A stretch of 64,000 nt of DNA from Metellina segmentata. Taxonomy: Eukaryota; Arthropoda; Arachnida; Araneae; Tetragnathidae. How positions within the stretch are numbered: position 1 is the first letter of the stretch; the number at the start of each line of letters is the position of its first letter. Location: NCBI GenBank assembly GCA_947359465.1, contig OX375873.1, positions 42,070,437-42,134,436 of the forward strand, in the 5' to 3' direction. The notes beneath the pieces were generated by a model, which saw nothing but the letters and a program-made list of their open reading frames with translations, made no database searches and had not been told where the DNA came from. Shown one piece after another: positions 20,400 through 33,100 of the stretch. The translations under genes and the position numbers were made by a program.

Positions 20400-22815
20400 T
20401 TTATAAAATTGCTCCATTGAGAATAGTTTTCATAGCTGATGACAGATTTTTGATCACTTAATGTTCTCAGTGTGTCAGTGGAGTTGTGAAGCTACTTTCT
20501 GTGTCCTTGTTACCATGACACTACGCCACTGAGTTTACGCAACAATTTGCACCTTTAAAAAGAACTTCCCCGTATTTATTCAACTACAGAACATAAATAT
20601 CTATGTTGTTTTGGGTTTCATGGCATAGTGCTCATATGTCAAGCTGCTTCAAACATAGGACAGCAACATGAAATAATGGTCAGACCCACACACACACAAA
20701 GAAAACTTTAATGCCACAGAAGAGAGATATACACCCAGGGTACATTACAACAATTGAAACAGCACCGCCTTAAACTCACAGGTTACTAGCGCAGTGAGAA
20801 AACCCACTGAGCATCGGCACCCCCATGTAAAGTAAACATCGACAGGTCTACGGAAGTATAAGCAGTGAATGGTTTCAAATTGAGATTCTATAAGTCTTCG
20901 AATCTAGTACATAAATCCGAAAAAAAGTGCGAGAAAGAAATATTTTTCATCACACAGAAGACCCAATTTTTAAAGATTACCAATTGACAAGAAACTGTGG
21001 AAACTTTCAGAATCGGTCTTAAGAAGACAGAAATTAAAACGTTTTAATCAATTCAGCGTAATGAATTACATTCGACTAATTTTAGATTGGTGTATAACGA
21101 TAAATTTCTTGTATTTGCCCACAAACTTTACATCATGCATCTTCTTAATCCTTTCCTGTGTGTATTTCCCTCTTGTGTGTCCGTAGACGCCATCTTGTGT
21201 GTATGTCCACTAATATGACGTTTTTTTTGCGCAGGCTGGCCAGATATAGCCTTTGCGCCCATACGTTCAACCCTATCACTATCATTCATCTTGAGTGGTT
21301 CCTTAGTCAGAAAACTGTTGATTTTTATAGTTAACAATAAGAATCGATTTAATATTTATGTAATAAAGGAAACGAAACACGATTTAAACCGCTATAATGG
21401 AATAGCTTTTTAAATTACTAGTTATAATAAGTGATAATATGAATAATGGTAATAAGAACTTTAAGACAAAACACACGTAGTTTCCTATTGGAATGAATGC
21501 AGTGTATATGAACTTACATCATAAACGGAACATGTAAACTTACCTTAATTAGCATGAGACTACTTTTCCTGCTGACACACTCCCATTCAGTAAAATCGAT
21601 ACTCTTTTATGACTATCGAATGCTTTTTATCTTATCTCACCTTTTACATCTACCTGAATCAAAATGCATTGGTGTTACATAGCATGATAGCGAAGAAATA
21701 AAACAATCATCATGACAAAAGGTCCTTGTGGTTTTCCATATCTTCAAAGCTGATGACAATGAAATAATTTGTTAAAATAAATCAATCTTGTTAAAAAATA
21801 ATCGCATTTTTATGTCGGGGCGTATAACAAGCAAATACATTTTCTTTAGAGAAAATATTATATTTTTTTGTACAAAATTATCAAAATGGTCTCAAAATAA
21901 ATATATCTATCAGTTATACCAAACTAAAATAAATTTATAGTTAATTATTAAATAGGCCTACATAGTAAAACTTTTTGAGGCAAGGGGCTGAACAAGTAAC
22001 TAAACCCATTTCTTTGGTTCATTCATAAAAACAATTTTATTATTCTAACATTTTTAGGGGTTATTAATACATTTAAAAAGAAGGGCAGGAATTTACCTGG
22101 GAAATGAAAATCGAAAATTTAAACTTGCCATAAAAAACTTTATAACATTTTTGATAATTTCAAACGGGTATGGTCAAGTGGATGTTTGCTTAAAACATAT
22201 TTAGTTGACAAATTCGTTAAAAATTTTTCTTGTTGTCGTCTCTTGGTCCTCCGCGCCCTCTATTTGTCATGAGGTCAACATTGAAACCAAGATTCCTTCA
22301 GAGCCCACTTTATAAAACCTCCAATAAACGTTCCAAGTCTGATGCTGAGTCGTTCATGATATTAAATGAAATATCTGAGTAGGCTCCCGAATTTGTGGGT
22401 TTTCAGAAAAGTCTTCCTTAATTTTTACAACGATTAAAAATAGAAGTTCTGTGTTAATGTACTTGTATCAATAACCCTAAATATCCTATCTTTTCACGTG
22501 TAGCTTTATTATCCCCAGCTTTATACGTAAATGGGTGACAAAATTTTTGGTTTCTCGCTTAATGAAGAATTGATTTGGGGACAGTTTCTGACTGTCCTCT
22601 ACCTTTCTGCTCCATTCATGCCAGGAAATTTAATGTATCGTATTTTTAATCTGTGTTTTGAACTACTCATTGTGCCAATGATGTAGAAATTTTGCATGGG
22701 TTATACATTATTGTCAGAAAATTGTGTCCTGTTCTAACTTTATTTTGAAACTGGCTAAATATAAAATTTTGATTCGAGAAACAATGTTCCTTTCCTTCTA
22801 TAATGGTTCAAAATT
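20400..22815. other. No gene seen
   Basis: AT-rich intergenic sequence without recognisable domains or repeats. A minus-strand ATG plus donor at 22093-22133 encodes MASLNFRFSFP but ends in the wrong phase for SSUH2-A exon 2. Confidence 0.4.
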
Positions 22816-23464
22816 ACGTTGTGTTGTCCTCGAACTTTTCCCTTAGGGGAATGATCCCGGACCGAAGTCAATAGCCCTTTGTGTTGCTCTAGTACGACGT
22901 TAACACTAGAAGCGGCGTTGGGGTCATTTTGACCCTTTTTCCAAACTTCACATGCTTTATTTGACCACACAGAAGCTCATAGTTTTTTACTTTTCTTAAA
23001 ATACTTCCAAGTGTACTGTGACAACTTTTATGACTTATGACTTGTAAAGGGGTGACTCCGAAGAGTGCCAGCACTGCGACTAATAGTCTATTGTACTGAG
23101 ACCCCTACTAGACCCTACCTAGAACAGCCAGCAGGGGTTATTTCGACCCTCATAAGAAAAATACCAATTTTCATGGGAATGGCTGTTTTCGAATTCCCGA
23201 TGCCTCATTTTTGTTTTCTGCGCATGAGAAACTCGCACCTCTTTTTGAGATGATTATCGCTACAGTTAGCGGGTCCGCTCCAAGCACTCTGACTATTCTC
23301 TGAACTGAGCTCGCATTCTAGCAGTGCTAGTGTGCTACAGAAATTTCGGAAGGAAAACAGTATTGCTACAGCTACTATCGAGAACGGTACTCGACGCCAC
23401 ATTCCACAGCTGTGTTCTTGGAGGTTTTGATTTCAACCAGTATGAAGCATTTTTACCTATATTT

Positions 23465-23543
23465 TATATGTATAATATATATAATTATATATATGATATA
23501 TATGTATAATATATGATATATATGTGTATAATATGTATAATAT

Positions 23544-23616
<73 letters not shown>
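23465..23616. repeat. (TA)n microsatellite
   Basis: AT-rich imperfect then perfect TA dinucleotides, directly followed by the Tc1-B end. It gives rise to the YIYIYI ORFs. Confidence 0.95.
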
Positions 23617-23617
<1 letters not shown>

Positions 23618-25024
23618 TCATGTCCATAAATTAAGGATAGTGACAATTCCGGCAAATAAAGATTCAGGAACAAAACAAACGTGACTTATTTATAAAGCCC
23701 ATTTATTAAACAAAAGATAAAGAACAAAAACAGACGGTGTATGTATGATACCATTCACAAAAACTACGATTTTTTCTCACTGGAGCAATTACAAAAAATA
23801 TCGACCTTACAAAAACTGACATGGTTGGTATAATGGTTAAAACATTGTATGTCTCCCAGACGATGAAATACAGTCCGTACAACGCCTAGGCATGATGAGG
23901 ATCAAATTATCGAGCTGAGGATCACATGTAGGATGTGGTTAACGGGCTGCAACTCGTCGGCAATGCATGTCCCACACATGCTCTATCGGATTCAAGTCAG
24001 GTGAGAATGCTGGCCATTCCATACGGGTGACATATTTAAGGCATTCGTTTACAATGTTTGCACGGTGAGGACGTGCGTTGTCATCCATAAACACAAATTC
24101 TGCGACCATGGCACCCCTAAACATACGTACATGTTGTTCCAGAATGATGTCTCGATACATTTGGACTCTCATGGTTCCGATTTGAACATGTAAATCTGTT
24201 CTGGGACCCAGTATAATTCTGCTCTAAACGAGCAAACCTGCACCACCGTAACGGTGTTGTTCAATGAAGTTGTCTTGGTGGTAGCGGGTACCTGGCGTTC
24301 TCCATATGAATGTCAGCCGTGAATCAGACTGCAAGCTAAACATGGACTTGTCGGAAAACATCACACAAGCCCACTGTGACGATGTTCACATTGTATATTC
24401 TCTACTCCATGCTAACCGCTGGCGACAGTGAGTTGCCGTGAGCGGAACACATCCGACAGGCCTGCGAGCATATAGACTAACATGTCCCAAACGTCTGTAA
24501 ACGGTTTGCCTTGAAACTGTCGTACCCGTGGCTGAAGATAGCTGACGAGAAAGATAGGATGCTGTGCTCCGTCTGCTTATTTTTTCAGTTACTGCCAAAT
24601 ACCGATCGTCATTCAGCGTTGGAACTCGGGGGAAACATGTACTGTAACGTCTACTGACATTTCCATCATTTTGGAATCGTTGCCAAAGCGTAGAGATGAC
24701 ACTTTGGGCGATTCCAAGTTCCATTGGAACTTCCTTTTGAGTGCGCCCACATACCAGGCGGTCGATAATTCTACCACGTAGAAAATCATTGACATGCGTC
24801 CTCTGTGCCATAACTATTCGGGTGTTGCACTGAGCGGCTTACAAAACGCTTGTGAACAAATTTACTTCTTCGCTACCATTCCTTATATACACCTCTCTTA
24901 CACTCTCGTCATTGTGACGTACTATCGGCGTCATCTGATGGCTTCCTGTAATTGGAATATTATTCTTGACGATGTGTGCGATAATTGTACAGGTGAAATG
25001 TTTACTTTAGAGTTCGATTTCCGT
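23617..25024 (-). mobile_element. Tc1-B element, one end missing
   Basis: The left end CTCATGTCCATAAATTAAGG is intact next to a TA tract; the right side stops at GATTTCCGT, about 40 bases short of the end seen in the copy at 11399. The two copies are very similar throughout. Confidence 0.87.
23939..24811 (-). pseudogene. Tc1-B transposase pseudogene
   Basis: The 5' part (24386-24811) encodes MAQRTHVNDFLRGRIIDRLV, TQKEVPMELGIAQSVISTLW and on to LPLTATHCRQRL-like sequence. The 3' part (23939-24172) encodes EFVFMDDNARPHRANIV and WPAFSPDLNPIEHVWD, the second Asp and the Glu. The region between them, including the MFSDKS-like first block near 24350, is frame-broken. Confidence 0.85.
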
Positions 25025-25332
25025 TAAAGAAGCCGAACATTGTCACTTACTACAATCATACTAAATGTGCGTAGATGTAGTTCAGATCACGTGAAGGAAA
25101 TATACTACGAGATTTGGAGCTCGCAGGTGGTCTTCTTCATGTTTTTATAACGTCCTTGACATTGCTGCACTCAATGCCTGGCTAATTTTCCAAAATTTCA
25201 CATCAAGAATTTATTCCTACGTTCGTGGAAGAACTACGAATGGTACTTTGCTTAACAGATACCCCCAATTGTTAAAGTACGGCCCCTAAAATGAAAGAAA
25301 TGTGCCTCTGAACTTTGAAAGGGACAGAATAA

Positions 25333-26331
25333 CGGCCGTATTCACAAGTCCGAGTTAATTCGAGGATCAACGATAATCCGCGAGTTATCGAAAAAACCAT
25401 ATTCACAAGTCCTGATCCGTGGTTTAAACTGCCGGATCGGTGTTACAATTTGACACTCCGAAATTGGCAAATTAACTCGCGAGTAAGAGTTACGCATGCG
25501 CAGTACTACCTTTTTGCTCAATTTCAGCAAAACAAAATGGATGACACATTTCATTCTATGCTAAAGTATAGTATTCTTGCGACGACTGGATAGGACGTAT
25601 CATTACGGAGCACCTGCTACATAGCAGCTCATGTCCTCATCATAATATAGCTAAAATGGAAAATTTAAAACATAATTTTATTGAAATTCGAAAGAAAAAT
25701 TAAAATAAAGGTAGCTGCATAATCTTAAACAAGCAGCTTAGCGAAAAGATAGATGGCGCCACCTCTGTCCACTAAGCGGGAGAGAGCGAACGGTAAATAC
25801 GACCATGGCAGATAGAAATTCGTCGTTGAATAAAAATTATTCTGTTGATTTATTACGAATCAAAGTAAATTGACAATGCATGTCACTTTTCACACCACCA
25901 ACACACACCCATACTGACAAGTACGAAGATAATAGGATTACATACATCTGTTAAGACATTGTGTACAATTATTTCTTGCAAAATTTAGGTTTCCTTAAAA
26001 ATCCAATTTGAAATTAAATACCTTTGCATTTCTTTTCCCAAACCCAAATTAAAATGCTGTATGAGTCCTATTTATTCACAATTTATAATCAACTCTACGG
26101 CGAAGTAAGTGCTTGATCAGTATGAATGCAGATTCGGGCGTCGTAACCAAAGTAAACAATATCACGTGATCGTGAGGAGACGGTAGTAGCCAATCACAGC
26201 GAGCGTCTCATTTTAATCCCCGGATCACTTAAAACGCCGTTTGAGAATACCGTTCTTGATAATCCTCGAGTTAACTCTTACTCGCAAATCAACTGATCCT
26301 CGAGTTAACTCGAGACTTGTGAATATGGCCG
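25333..26331. mobile_element. Harbinger-like MITE
   Basis: Flanked by TAA on both sides (25330-25332, 26332-26334), the target duplication of PIF/Harbinger elements. Ends CGGCCGTATTCACAAGTC and GACTTGTGAATATGGCCG are inverted copies; subterminal GAGTTAACTC and GATCCTCGAGTTAA repeats follow. No transposase. Confidence 0.82.
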
Positions 26332-26885
26332 TAAGACTTCTGACAGTTGTGAGGGATGTCAGAAACCAATTTGTGACAAATATGTGCTGTCTCTGTCAAG
26401 CGTTCATATTGTTCCACCTGCGCTAATGTCGATTGAACCATGGAACACATTGTGTGTTTATTCATAGTTTAAGTTTTTTGTAATCTCACTTTGAAACATG
26501 TGTTGTAATTTGTATTATTTGCATTTGTATCGTTTGTAGTTTTTCTTATCTCGTACTCCTGCGAAAGAGTATTGTGTAATATTATACATTACATTATATA
26601 TTGTCCTTTCTATGTTGTCCTTTCAAAAGAATAACTTTTTAAGAAAAATAAAAAAAGAATTAGCTCTATATAAACTAAAAAAAAAAAACTTAAAAAAACC
26701 AACTCTAAAAGCTGAAAATAAACCTATAAAAACTCTTATACATTGTCATTTCAATATCTTTTATTAATTAAAAAAAATGTACGTTGATAAGGCTTACATT
26801 TCTTAAGAGGGTCAAGTTGACCCCCAACGGCGGTTTTTGGTAAGTCTAAAATCCGACTGTTCTAGTGTTAATTAAAATTACCTTA

Positions 26886-29010
26886 CCCTTCCTGCTGTAA
26901 CAGAGAAATGCCCTGTTTTTGTGTTATTGGATCGTTGACTCCGGATCTCCTGGATCCATTATTCGAACTTGCCCTTTTTACTGCATTCAGACAAGATAAT
27001 AATAAAGGCTGTCTTAAATGCAGTAACAAACACGATATAGGAAGTAGAAAACTTCAAACAAAAAACAAAGTTTCGTAACCTTCCTTTGGTTCTCCACAGA
27101 ACTGAGAGAGGAAAGTGTTGGCGGAAATGACGTTGAGTTAGAAGTAAAAAGCCTGAGTGACGGAAGTTTTACACTTTTCTTGCAGTTTAAGACACAGTTG
27201 TTAGAACTCTGTTTTACTTAGGAACTATTTGCATGTTCCCATTTTGCGTCAGCTATCGCATTAAAAGTACTGAATGACGTTCTTTGAGTAGTAACCATCA
27301 CACGCTAAAGGTGAAATATATTCTTCGATCTGTTATACCCAAAAAGCGTATCTAATTTTTTAAACCTTGGTATTTCATTTTGCATAATTACATAAAGTGT
27401 TTCTAAATCTGATATTTATTTGCTTACTTCTTATCTCGAATTCGGCGCAAATTATTTTACACATAATTTTTAATCGTTTTTTACCTCACAGAAAACAGGA
27501 AGAGAGGTATGATTGTTTTGCATAAGAGCACATCATACCTGTTCAAAAAAGATTGAGGCAGTTCAAAAAGTAACTTTCACAGGTGAGTCAAATAATTCCA
27601 TGAAAATACCACGGATTCTCAATGAAACTTAAAAAGTACTAAAAAATCGAATTATCTAACATCTAAAAAAGCTGAAGATAGTCTCGAAACATTTAAAATC
27701 TCTGAAATGTGCAAGTTAGGAAACACTTTTAATCATAAAATATGTAAGGAATTTTAGAATTTTGAAACATTGATTTCGACACCAGCTTTTCTAAACTTGT
27801 ACTCTCTATAGAGTGTGAAATAAGCATATTTTGATTTTAGTCCATCTGTGTTACGTTTTGATGGTATGAGTTCATTTAGAGCAGATATAATTGTGAATAT
27901 AAAGAACTTTCTACATCAGTATTTACAAAATATTTATTATTTAATGCATGGTAATAAATAGCATTTTTTCAAAAACAAAGCATGCATAACGAACATATAC
28001 AAGCATACGTGTACTTTTTGTAGTATCCGGACATCAATGTTTGAAAAAATATATTACTATAGAAATTTCGATATGGGTTGTCTCGCCTTTTATGCATTTA
28101 CACTCTGCATTCTTTTGAACATGTCTGTAAAGTTTTTGTTAGTATGCGGGTGGTGTTTCGAATCATTCGGCATTCAACAGGGTAGTTAATAATCACAAGA
28201 AACTAAGACGTATTAGCAGGAGTTTAAGTTTGCCATTTATAAATCAGGTGTCTGGACACTATTTTCAGCATAGAGTATCCAGTTTTAAAAATCTAATAGT
28301 TTAAATTAAAGCACGCTGCGAAATTTAATCAAAATTAGGATTACGTTATTCTGTATATTGCGATGGCCAGATGCATTGGGTGAAATATGTTTTCTTTAAA
28401 GAGAATAGGACTATATTTAAGCGTCCTCATAGAAGTTAATATTTCTAACTGTAACTCTAATATCACTCTAATTAGTCATTGCTCCTTTTCATGATTTCAT
28501 ACGATTTTTGGTAGTTTCTTTATCTATATAGCGCTTTGTGCAACTTGATGCTCTATAATTTGTTTCGCAAATAATTAATTTAAATTTAAATTACATTTTA
28601 ATTTCTTGTTATATTTTGAATATACATTTGAAAGGATCCTGAAAGTACAATCCCTCTAGATATTTGTTCGAACAAATTAGATCTTCTTATCATTGACGAC
28701 TCAAAAAAGTTAACCTTTTATGAAATCTACTTATGAACTATATTTCAGAAAGGTCACCATTTGTTGTCACCAAAAGTTGACACTTTCGTTACTAAAGCTG
28801 GAATTAACCATACTGTCACTCAGGGCTGCTTCCACAGATCCCACCTTTCTGATACATTTAAATGTCTTGTCCTGCCTAAATAGCAGACTTTGGAACATAT
28901 ATCTTGTTCTTTTGTAATAAAAATAAGTGTTTTTTGGAAATTTTTGACTGGATTATGTTACTTCTCCTATTTTTTGTAATTGTTTTTCAATGAATGTACA
29001 TTGCGTTTTG
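26886..29010. other. Intergenic, nothing firm
   Basis: AT-rich, without repeats that I could match elsewhere. A minus-strand segment near 27060-27110 (GEPKEGYET) was considered as an SSUH2-A exon and rejected. Confidence 0.4.
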
Positions 29011-29017
29011 TTTATAG

Positions 29018-29097
29018 AAGACATCGTGATACCAGAGCTTATATACGGGACTTGTACGAAGATATAATGAAATCCAGTACTACTTTGCACACCATAG
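29018..29097 (+). other. Candidate orphan exon
   Basis: Acceptor TTTTGTTTATAG, donor GTAAAA. One frame is open across all 80 nt and reads RHRDTRAYIRDLYEDIMKSS then TTLHTI; the other two contain stops. It lies on the strand opposite to the SSUH2 genes and has no partner exon that I could find. Confidence 0.25.
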
Positions 29098-29457
29098 GTA
29101 AAATCAGAATGATAAGTAATGAAATTAATGTATACTGTGATTGAGAGTGTTTAATTTTCAATCGTAAAATAAATTAATATTGAAAATACTAATATGATAT
29201 ATTAAAGTAGCTCTGACGTCACAATGACGTTCTTCTCCCTTGCATGTGAAGAAGTACTTTTAAGAATGGCAGCACTCATAACAAACTTTTAGACTTCCTC
29301 TCAAACCTTCTAAAATGAAACTAATTTTAACTGAAGAGTCGCAGAGAAATTTCAAGAAATGAACACTGAGATTTGACTTTGATGTTTTTTACACAAATAC
29401 AATTCTACCACTGAATTTTTTTGAATTTTATAAGCGATTTGATTTGAACAATCTTCT

Positions 29458-29885
29458 ATTTCAGTGTTATTGATTTGAATCTGTTTATGTGACTTTGATT
29501 ATATTGAATGGATGATTTAACTAAACGAAGATTTCAGTGATATTGAATTGAATTTGTTCATGTGAATTTGATTGTATTAAATAGTTTAATTAACCTATAA
29601 TTTCAGTCATATTGATTTGAATCTGTTTATATGAATTTGGTTGTATTAAAAAGCTGATTTAATTAACCGATGATGCCAGTGATATTGATTTGAATTTGTT
29701 TATATGAATTTGATTGTATTAAATGGCTTATGTAATTAACCGGTGATGTCAGTGATATTGATTTGAATCTGTTCATGTGAATTTGATTGTATTAAATGGC
29801 TGATTTAACTAATCGACGATTTCGCAGCGACATTTTAATTCGTTCATGTGAAGATGATTGCATGAAATCTCTGATTTTATTAACG
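29458..29885. repeat. 73-bp tandem repeat
   Basis: About 5.5 copies of a roughly 73-bp unit containing CAGTGATATTGATTTGAAT, CATGTGAATTTGATTGTATT and AATTAACCGATGA-like segments. It lies just downstream of the SSUH2-B stop codon; the last unit overlaps the putative polyadenylation signal. Confidence 0.85.
29876..29881 (-). promoter_or_regulatory. Putative poly(A) signal of SSUH2-B
   Basis: AATAAA on the minus strand about 160 nt after the stop codon. Plausible by position only. Confidence 0.4.
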
Positions 29886-30042
29886 TTAGGTACTGTATTT
29901 AGAATCAACTACCATGTTAACACCCAGTTAAATAGTTAAAACTTCATTTTGATTGTTTCTTGAAAAAATTTTCAATTTTTTTTTTATAAAGGAAAATTTT
30001 TTTTTGGAATTTGAAAAAGGAAATTCAGAGTTTAATATAATC

Positions 30043-30186
30043 TCACAGACAAGTACAGCAGCAACATGGTTGTGGGTAGTTTTCAAAATAGACCTTTTTC
30101 TGTAAACCATAAACGTAGAATTCTCCTTCTTTGCGTTTCCACTTGTAAAACGCTCTTGTAAGAGGAACAGCTCGCAGAACATGCCT
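30043..30186 (-). CDS. SSUH2: SSUH2-B exon 11, terminal
   Basis: Acceptor TTTAATTTCAG. It encodes RHVLRAVPLTRAFYKWKRKE, then EGEFYVYGLQKKVYF-like sequence and YPQPCCCCTCL, stop. Matches the family's PLTxxxYxW...YVYG...Y...CC C-terminus. Confidence 0.93.
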   Translation of the reverse strand, partial: RHVLRAVPLTRAFYKWKRKEGEFYVYGLQKKVYFENYPQPCCCCTCL

Positions 30187-33100
30187 CTGAAATTAAAATA
30201 AACGATATTCTAAAAGGGAGGTTAATCTGGTAGACTCGGATCTAACAAGCAAGATCAATGGACAAGTCACGACAAAATCATGGCCAGTTAAATTCAATGA
30301 AAGAAGACAAAGAATTTAATAATGCCAGTAAAATTAAATTAAAGACCATGGAGGTTCACATCAAGAAAAAAAGATTTAAAACATTTCAATTAAATTTCTG
30401 AGAACAATAAATATAACATTAAAATGTGTCGTTATTAATATAAAAGGTTGAACAAAATTGTTTAAAATACGTTTTAATGGAAAGATAACAGATGAAAAAT
30501 TATTGAACGATTGAATGAGAAATCATGCAATGTAAAATCACAAAATATAAACACGATATATATTTAAAAGTATACTATTGTGAAAAATGGAATAGATAAT
30601 GAATGTTTTTTGTTAATCAAATCCCTTGCAGATCTATAGCAAGCCTCGAAATAGATTTTTTAATACAGGTGCACAAGGTGCACCTAAGTTTTTAAATTAG
30701 GTGCACAGGTTATAATTTAGGTGCACATTAAAAAAAAAACGTAATATAAAAGCATTGATATAATATAAACTACTTTATTAGTTGGGTATGTTTAAATAGG
30801 TTAATAGTAGATAGTAAATAAAAATATTTAAGCATCTAAATTCTCCCTTTTCCGGCGCATGGTTGTCGCGACAGTAGCTGCAACAGAGCCATCTGGAAAA
30901 TGTTTCGATCATCGGAAAGTTCTGGTGGCAGTGACACAAGTAAACCTTCCTCCTGTAAAAACCCGTTACAGCCCAGCGATTTTGTTTTCGCATAGTGTGT
31001 ATTTAGAATTTTTAGTTACGTTCCTTTAGAGCGAGAGAAATCGATACTAATAGTTTGTTTAAGTATAAAAATAACATAAACGTTCCCTCTCCTTTTTTAA
31101 CGTTAGGTGCACGGTATGCACCTAGCGGGAAAAAAATTAGGTGCACAATTTTTTTTTCATGTGTACAGTGCACCTGTGCACCCGGGTATTTAGATCCCTG
31201 ATCTTTAGTATTAATAAGAATCAAGTGTTTGTATATTGAATATTTTCGACCCATTTCAAGTTTTCAATCCGTTTTGGGTGCTTCTGATGAAAAATCCGTC
31301 TTATGCGCGTTTGGGTGTCTGTTCATCTATCTGTGTGTGTCCGTACTATGTCCAAATGGTTGAATATATTTTCAATAAGCATTGCATAGTATGAGAAATT
31401 CCATTCCATTAAAAGACTGAACTTGTTTTGAGTAAGTCTGTCCGTCTTCTCGGTCTATGTCTGATTTCATGTTAGTGTGCTTGTACAAATATCACGTCAC
31501 ATATTTAACATATTTTAATGCATTGTTCTTTATTTAATAAACCATATCCTAGTTTAGTGAATACGTTATTTGAAATTCTTTTGCCTACTTATTTAGGCAA
31601 GTTTCATGCTAAAACATCTCAGTAACTATACTTAAATCAATCATAATTTGGTATTTTAGGAGTAGCTGGAACTAGATTGATTGAAAATACTATTCACTGG
31701 AACAAAAAACTTGTTTTTAAATTTAATGTCTTTTGAGGCTTTCTCTGCAAAGCTAAATGTAGATGGCACAATTATTTTTGTAGTAGCTGTACCTATACCG
31801 TTCTGGGTGACCGGAAGTAAATTTCTTCCTGTCCGGTGTTTTGGTGGGAGTTGATTACACTTTTTTCAACCTATCACCATAAAACCCAAATTACCAACCT
31901 ACCATTTAGCAGGTATAGGAAATTGAATAACAGCATGAACGACAACAACGAGCCATTGACAACTGAAAGACTTGGGAACTACTATCAAGCAAATGACTCA
32001 TATTATTAGCAATATTCAGCATAAATTAAATAATTCATTAAAATATAAATTATAAATATATTTTTTTCAAAGTTACGAGGTGTCCTCGGTTCTTTCACTT
32101 CGGGATGTATTGAAGACCGTCCCCAATTGCCCGTTGTGTAGCAACAGTGCGATGTCAATTCATCTACCAATCTAAATAATGTGCTTACAACACATAAAAT
32201 AATGGAACGCACTGATGTAGCAATAGCAGCTTAACAGATAAAAATGAAATTTCGATCATTCAAAAATACATAGCTGAAGTATATAGTTTTGAAAAACGGA
32301 AGATTAGAAAAACTTATACATAAGAACAGACATTTGTAAGAGCAAGCTTCGACTTCACTCAGAAGAGTAATTCTTAAAGTACTCTGAATAAAATATTGGT
32401 AAAAAGAATGATTGTTTTACAAAAATAGCATTTATTCATAATACCTTGAAGTGCTCAAATATGATGTGATTTCACTGTTTTAATTTAGATGCATAAACTA
32501 AGAATTCCAAATGGAATTAAAAATGAAACCTACAGGTTCGGTGAACACATCCGATTTTTTAACTCAGCTGCGGCACCGTAGCCCAACTATGCACACATAA
32601 CCATTAAAAGACGCACGAACTCATTTCGCGCCATTTGCGATAAATATTCTATAGAAGAAAACGTGTTTATTTCGCTTACTTGGTGTAAAAAAAGTATATT
32701 TTGTTTATGAAAACAAAGTACTTCAGAACGGAGACTCATGTGCGGCGATCTTGCGGTACTGTTGGGAACTGCGGTACAAATTGCACGCAAGTTGGACGTG
32801 CGTAGCCCCAGCGGCGCTGGAGGCATGTGTGCACTGCTCCATTGGATCTAATGTATCTCAGACCGCACTTGCGTTGCGGCAGCGGCACCGCACGTAGAAA
32901 AACCGGATGTGTGCACCGGGTCTAATTCTGACATTGCCACATATCTAATAGTAAACTGAGTTCGTATATATTGCGATTTTCTCATTAAATAAATATTAGT
33001 TTTCCTCAAAATGAACGTTAAATTAAAAGAAATGGTCATAAAATTGATCTTTGAAAGTAATGTCCCTCACAATCCCGAAGTGGTCATTAGACTTTACATT

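Larger units (their letters stand above)
22900..26871. mobile_element. piggyBac-like element, 4 kb, nested
   Basis: Inverted ends TTAACACTAGAA and TTCTAGTGTTAA within TTAA duplications, plus subterminal GGGGTCATTTTGACCC and GGGTCAAGTTGACCC. The original interior is short, without a recognisable transposase; most of the length is two later insertions at 23617-25024 and 25333-26331. Confidence 0.8.
22818..26885 (+). repeat. SINE split by a piggyBac-like insertion
   Basis: The left part 22818-22903 (TTTTCCCTTAGGGGAATGAT, GTGTTGCTCTAGTACGACG, TTAA) continues at 26868-26885 as TTAATTAAAATTACC, as in the unbroken copy at 43075-43255 (GACGTTAACTAAAAATTACC). The inserted element used the SINE's own TTAA. 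Confidence 0.75.

Noticed and set aside
22090..22135. MASLNFRFSFP plus donor as SSUH2-A exon 1
   Set aside because: The donor leaves phase 2, whereas exon 2 needs phase 1; no PPxY-like motif.
23485..23673. YIYIYI ORF
   Set aside because: Translation of a TA microsatellite.
25342..25554. 70-codon ORF as a gene
   Set aside because: It reads through the inverted end of the MITE at 25333.
28140..28180. ETPPAY on the minus strand as SSUH2-A exon 1
   Set aside because: Stops lie immediately on both sides and there is no donor in the required phase.
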